NCBI GenBank assembly: GCA_964567755.1
Contig: CAZMNW010000050.1
Coordinates: 1 to 8,856, forward strand
Direction: 5' to 3'
Source: DASRJW01 sp964567755
GTDB lineage: Bacteria > Krumholzibacteriota > Krumholzibacteriia > G020349025
Length of the DNA: 8,856 bases
Part shown: piece by piece, positions 6,411 through 8,856 of the stretch
Numbering within the stretch: the stretch's first letter is position 1
Layout of the letters: each line of letters begins with the position of its first letter
Translations under genes and position numbers: made by a program
The notes under the pieces: generated by a model
Databases searched by the model: none
The model's input: the letters and a program-made list of their open reading frames with translations, nothing else
Told to the model about the DNA's origin: nothing

Positions 6411-6467
6411 GCCGAACGCTCCGGTTCAGCGGCGGCGCTTCAGCGCCGTCCGCTGCAAGCGCTTGGC
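6411..6467 (-). other. attC-like recombination site B (degenerate)
   Basis: This is a 57-base imperfect palindrome. The core pairs CAGCGG-CGGCGC (6427-6438) with GCGCCG (6443-6448) and CCGCTG (6450-6455) around a TTCA loop. T6449 is left extrahelical, and C6456 follows as an extra base. On the minus strand the end is GTTCGGC, keeping the invariant GTT of an R' box but with C at the fourth position. The opposite box reads GCCAAGC instead of RYYYAAC. The core is nearly identical to site A, with the extra bases at the same two places. The extra bases lie on the 5' arm when read on minus, which would give the site the same orientation as the genes. The damaged right-hand box lies toward the IS110 remnant. 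Confidence 0.55.
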
Positions 6468-6488
6468 TTCATGCAGGCCCGCCTTGGT

Positions 6489-6502
6489 GCCTACGTGTAG
6501 GC
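6489..6502. repeat. Small inverted repeat upstream of the IS110 remnant
   Basis: GCCTAC/GTAGGC with a two-base GT centre, flanked by GG and CC after a T-T mismatch. It lies between site B and the transposase start and might belong to the IS end or its 5' leader. Confidence 0.3.
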
Positions 6503-6536
6503 TCCGGGCAACGACTCCGTGAAAGGAGGACCGCCG

Positions 6537-6685
6537 ATGAGATTCTACGCCGTCGCCCTGGATTCTACTGCGGCATCGATCTGCATGCTCGTTGGATGTA
6601 CGTCTGCATCATTTCCCGCGAAGGCGAGATGGTCTACCACGAAAATCCTCTCTGGAATGCGCTGTACATGTGGAAATCCGCGTGA
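6537..6685 (+). mobile_element. IS110-family transposase N-terminal remnant
   Basis: AAAGGAGG (6522-6529) sits seven bases before ATG 6537, which opens MRFYAVAL. After a missing base, the next frame (from 6563) gives FYCGIDLHARWMYVCIISRE, then GEMVYHENP. MRFY...FYCGIDLHA is the start of IS110-family DEDD transposases; the Asp in GIDLH is the first catalytic acid. The frame ends at TGA 6683. Similarity is convincing to about 6650; the last residues (NALYMWKSA) are probably antisense of the neighbouring NTF2-like remnant. The other catalytic residues and the C-terminal Ser domain are missing, so it cannot transpose. IS110/IS1111 elements are known to target palindromes, including attC sites, so its place 70 bases from site B may not be chance. 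Confidence 0.75.
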
Positions 6686-6825
6686 CGCAAACGCATGACG
6701 GCAGCGGAGTCGCGATTCACGCAGGCAAGCCAATTCTCTTCGTAACGCCGTTCGAGCGCAATCTTCACGGCCGCAGGGTCAAGGCCCAGTCCGATACGGT
6801 TCTCGATCGATGAACCCGGCTTTGG
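6650..6825 (-). pseudogene. NTF2/SnoaL-like (DUF4440-type) N-terminal remnant
   Basis: Directly after the O-methyltransferase stop and in the same frame, the minus strand is open for 64 codons without a usable ATG. It reads IGLGLDPAAVKIALERRYEE and then NWLACVNRDSAAVMRLRHADFH. This matches the first helix and strand of NTF2/SnoaL-like proteins (LExRYxENxxAxxxxDxxAVMxLRxPDFH). After DFH the sequence becomes antisense of the IS110 fragment and closes at 6634-6636. The C-terminal sheet that forms the pocket is lost. It looks like a gene cut by the IS element or by a deletion that followed. Recognition is by eye and rests on about 40 residues. Confidence 0.5.
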
Positions 6826-7839
<1,014 letters not shown>

Positions 7840-7869
7840 TCACTTCTCCGAGTCGGGATCGCCAACGTG

Positions 7870-7947
7870 TCAGGCCACAAGCCGTAGAAAGCAGAGATTA
7901 TATCCATCCGGATCTGTGAGTGCCAATTGTTCTGCCGGCCGAGCAGG
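7870..7947 (-). pseudogene. VOC/glyoxalase-superfamily C-terminal remnant
   Basis: Between an in-frame TGA (7948-7950) and its own TGA (7870-7872) the minus strand reads AEQLALTDPDGYNLCF plus a short tail. The ALTDPDGYxLxF strand-turn-strand with closing Phe is the usual C-terminal end of glyoxalase/bleomycin-resistance proteins. There is no start and nothing else of the domain, so it is a scrap of a lost gene upstream of the O-methyltransferase. The match is short and could be chance. Confidence 0.4.
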
Positions 7948-7988
7948 TCACAAGTAGCTCGACCACCAGCTCCTCTTTCTTTCCTTGA

Positions 7989-8002
7989 GACTAGCGCTAG
8001 GT
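7989..8002. repeat. Compact palindrome at the membrane-protein stop codon
   Basis: GACTAGC directly followed by GCTAGGT. The stop TAG of the membrane-protein gene lies in it. On the minus strand it reads ACCTAGC then GCTAGTC, which resembles the two end boxes of a cassette site with nothing between them. This interpretation is speculative. Confidence 0.35.
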
Positions 8003-8455
8003 CGACGAAGCCGGCCTGCCTTGGCGGCGAACACGGTCCAGGACTATGGCGAGCACCGCACCAGCCAAGCCGAGAAAAGCCCCGAGAATGCCACTGGCAA
8101 TGCAGAATGCCAGCACCTCAACCCCCTGGAATCTTTGGCCTTGTATCCAACCGATCACCTCGTCAACGGCCCCCCCCTTCATCACCAAGAGTGTAACTTC
8201 AGCGCTCAGCGCTCCGGCCAGCATGCCGCCCCCGATCCGGTCACGCGATCGAGCCGCGCGTTCCGCCGTCGACGCCCGCCACTGTCCCACAAGAACGCCG
8301 GCGATCAGAGGTGTAGTGAGGAGGAGCACCACAACCCGGCCAGGTATGCCCCCGGTCCAGGTCAAAAGGTTGACCGCCAAGGTCGCCAGCCAGTACCCAA
8401 GAAACAACACCGCAGCCCGCTTATGGGTTTGAAAATCGTGCCAGAGTCTTCTCAT
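7997..8455 (-). CDS. Small hypothetical membrane protein, four predicted helices
   Basis: I do not recognise a family for this 152-residue protein. Hydrophobic segments lie at about residues 14-33, 40-58, 76-94 and 112-139, separated by short loops. A basic loop (residues 60-73, ASTAERAARSRDRI) lies between the second and third, and the C-terminal tail is basic (RVRRQGRP). The third and fourth helices are rich in Gly and Ala, suggesting tight packing or oligomerisation. It has no signal peptide beyond the first helix and no catalytic motif. The start at ATG 8455 is well supported by AAAGGAGG (8465-8472) nine bases upstream. It is the first gene after attC-like site A when read on minus, so it could be a cassette gene of unknown function, which is typical of such arrays. 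Confidence 0.75.
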   Translation of the reverse strand: MRRLWHDFQTHKRAAVLFLGYWLATLAVNLLTWTGGIPGRVVVLLLTTPLIAGVLVGQWRASTAERAARSRDRIGGGMLAGALSAEVTLLVMKGGAVDEVIGWIQGQRFQGVEVLAFCIASGILGAFLGLAGAVLAIVLDRVRRQGRPASST

Positions 8456-8464
8456 CTCAAGACC

Positions 8465-8472
8465 CCTCCTTT
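8465..8472 (-). promoter_or_regulatory. Strong ribosome binding site of the small membrane protein
   Basis: AAAGGAGG on the minus strand, nine bases before ATG 8455. It supports this otherwise unrecognised gene as real. Confidence 0.7.
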
Positions 8473-8549
8473 ACGAATTGATAGGGGACGCCCAAGCAGT
8501 TCCTTCCCGAATGAAGAGTTCGACTTGCCCAGGAAGAAGAGGCACCATC

Positions 8550-8609
8550 GCCTAACGTCCAGCATCAGCGGCGGCGCACAGCGCCGACCGCTGCATGCTG
8601 TTGTTAGGT
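8550..8609 (-). other. attC-like integron recombination site A
   Basis: This 60-base site has all parts of an attC. End boxes are GCCTAAC (8550-8556) and GTTAGGT (8603-8609); both match RYYYAAC/GTTRRRY and pair over six bases. Short unpaired spacers follow (GTC 8557-8559, TT 8601-8602). The inner stem pairs CAGCAT (8560-8565) with ATGCTG (8595-8600), CAGCGG with CCGCTG, and CGGCGC with GCGCCG around an ACA loop. A8587 and C8594 are extrahelical on one arm only. In attC sites such bases set the orientation; here they fit the minus strand, with GTTAGGC as R' box. The amidohydrolase stop TAA is inside the other box (ACCTAAC), as often seen in gene cassettes. A structure-model search (for example IntegronFinder) would decide. 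Confidence 0.7.
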
Positions 8610-8856
8610 CGTTCGCTTGGCCTTGTAGATCGACTTGCCTTCCTTGAAGGTCTCGATGACTTTGATGTCCTTGATCGTCATGGGATCCACCTTGAGAGGG
8701 TTCTTGTCCAGGATGACGAGATCCGCGAGCTTGCCGGGTTCCAGCGAGCCCTTCGACTGTTCCTCGAAATATTGGTGTGCCGCGTTGATCGTGATTGCTT
8801 TCAGCGCCTCGAGCGGCGTGACGCGCTGATCCGGTCCGATCACTTCTCCGCCCCGT
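8604..8856 (-). CDS. Amidohydrolase C-terminal part (YtcJ-like), runs off right edge
   Basis: The visible 83 residues are the end of a metal-dependent amidohydrolase: VIGPDQRVTPLEALKAITIN, AAHQYFEE, GSLEPGKLADLVILDKNPL, then IKDIKVIETFKEGKSIYKA. The pattern 'T..AA...e..kGsiepGKlADlvvld.nPl' closes the TIM barrel and returns to the small β-sandwich domain, as in YtcJ/imidazolonepropionase-like enzymes that hydrolyse amide or ester bonds. The metal-binding His and Asp residues lie upstream, outside the window. The frame is open to base 8856, so GTG 8843 is not the start. The stop codon TAA falls inside attC-like site A, so the gene could be the cassette that owns this site, although a full-length gene of this family (about 550 codons) would be large for a cassette. 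Confidence 0.85.
   Translation of the reverse strand, partial: RGGEVIGPDQRVTPLEALKAITINAAHQYFEEQSKGSLEPGKLADLVILDKNPLKVDPMTIKDIKVIETFKEGKSIYKAKRTT

Noticed and set aside
6655..6685. NALYMWKSA as the HALYMK segment of IS110 transposases after an internal deletion
   Set aside because: The same bases read on minus continue the NTF2-like DFHMY segment, which explains them at least as well; the match is too short.

Overview
The window is GC-rich with strong GGAGG-type ribosome binding sites, tightly packed genes and several GTG starts. It looks like the chromosome of an environmental, non-enteric Gram-negative-type bacterium. The protein types present (β-propeller amidohydrolases, DUF2306, TMEM175, IS110, VapC-like PIN toxin) are common in soil lineages, but the phylum cannot be fixed from sequence reading alone. 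No rRNA, tRNA or CRISPR was seen.

Left edge (1-1986). A minus-strand fragment of a TolB/PD40-type β-propeller protein runs off the left end. It abuts, within about 190-235, a 5'-truncated NodU/CmcH-type carbamoyltransferase on the plus strand, of which only the C-terminal domain remains. The carbamoyltransferase overlaps by ATGA with an unrecognised β-propeller protein, which suggests a two-gene remnant of a glycan or secondary-metabolite cluster.

Middle (1959-5568, all minus). A compact run reads NmrA-family NAD(P)-binding protein, ICMT-like membrane methyltransferase, TMEM175-type potassium channel, PaaI-type thioesterase. Gaps are -1 to about 27 bases, so this is a likely operon. Upstream lie a DUF2306 membrane protein whose first helix is in another frame, and a deleted α/β-hydrolase remnant.

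Right half (5641-8856, genes on minus). This looks like a degenerate integron cassette array with no integrase in view. Reading the minus strand, the order is: amidohydrolase C-terminus, attC-like site A (8550-8609, the best one), small four-helix membrane protein, VOC-family remnant, O-methyltransferase, NTF2-like remnant, IS110 transposase remnant, attC-like site B (6411-6467), VapC-like PIN toxin plus antitoxin, palindromic block C (5641-5721). Sites A and B share the same hairpin core with extra bases at the same two positions. The stop codons of the amidohydrolase and the antitoxin lie inside the terminal boxes of sites A and C, as is common in gene cassettes. A toxin-antitoxin pair and a nearby IS110-family remnant both fit a cassette array. 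The array is the main candidate for follow-up; site C and the cassette boundaries are less certain than A and B.
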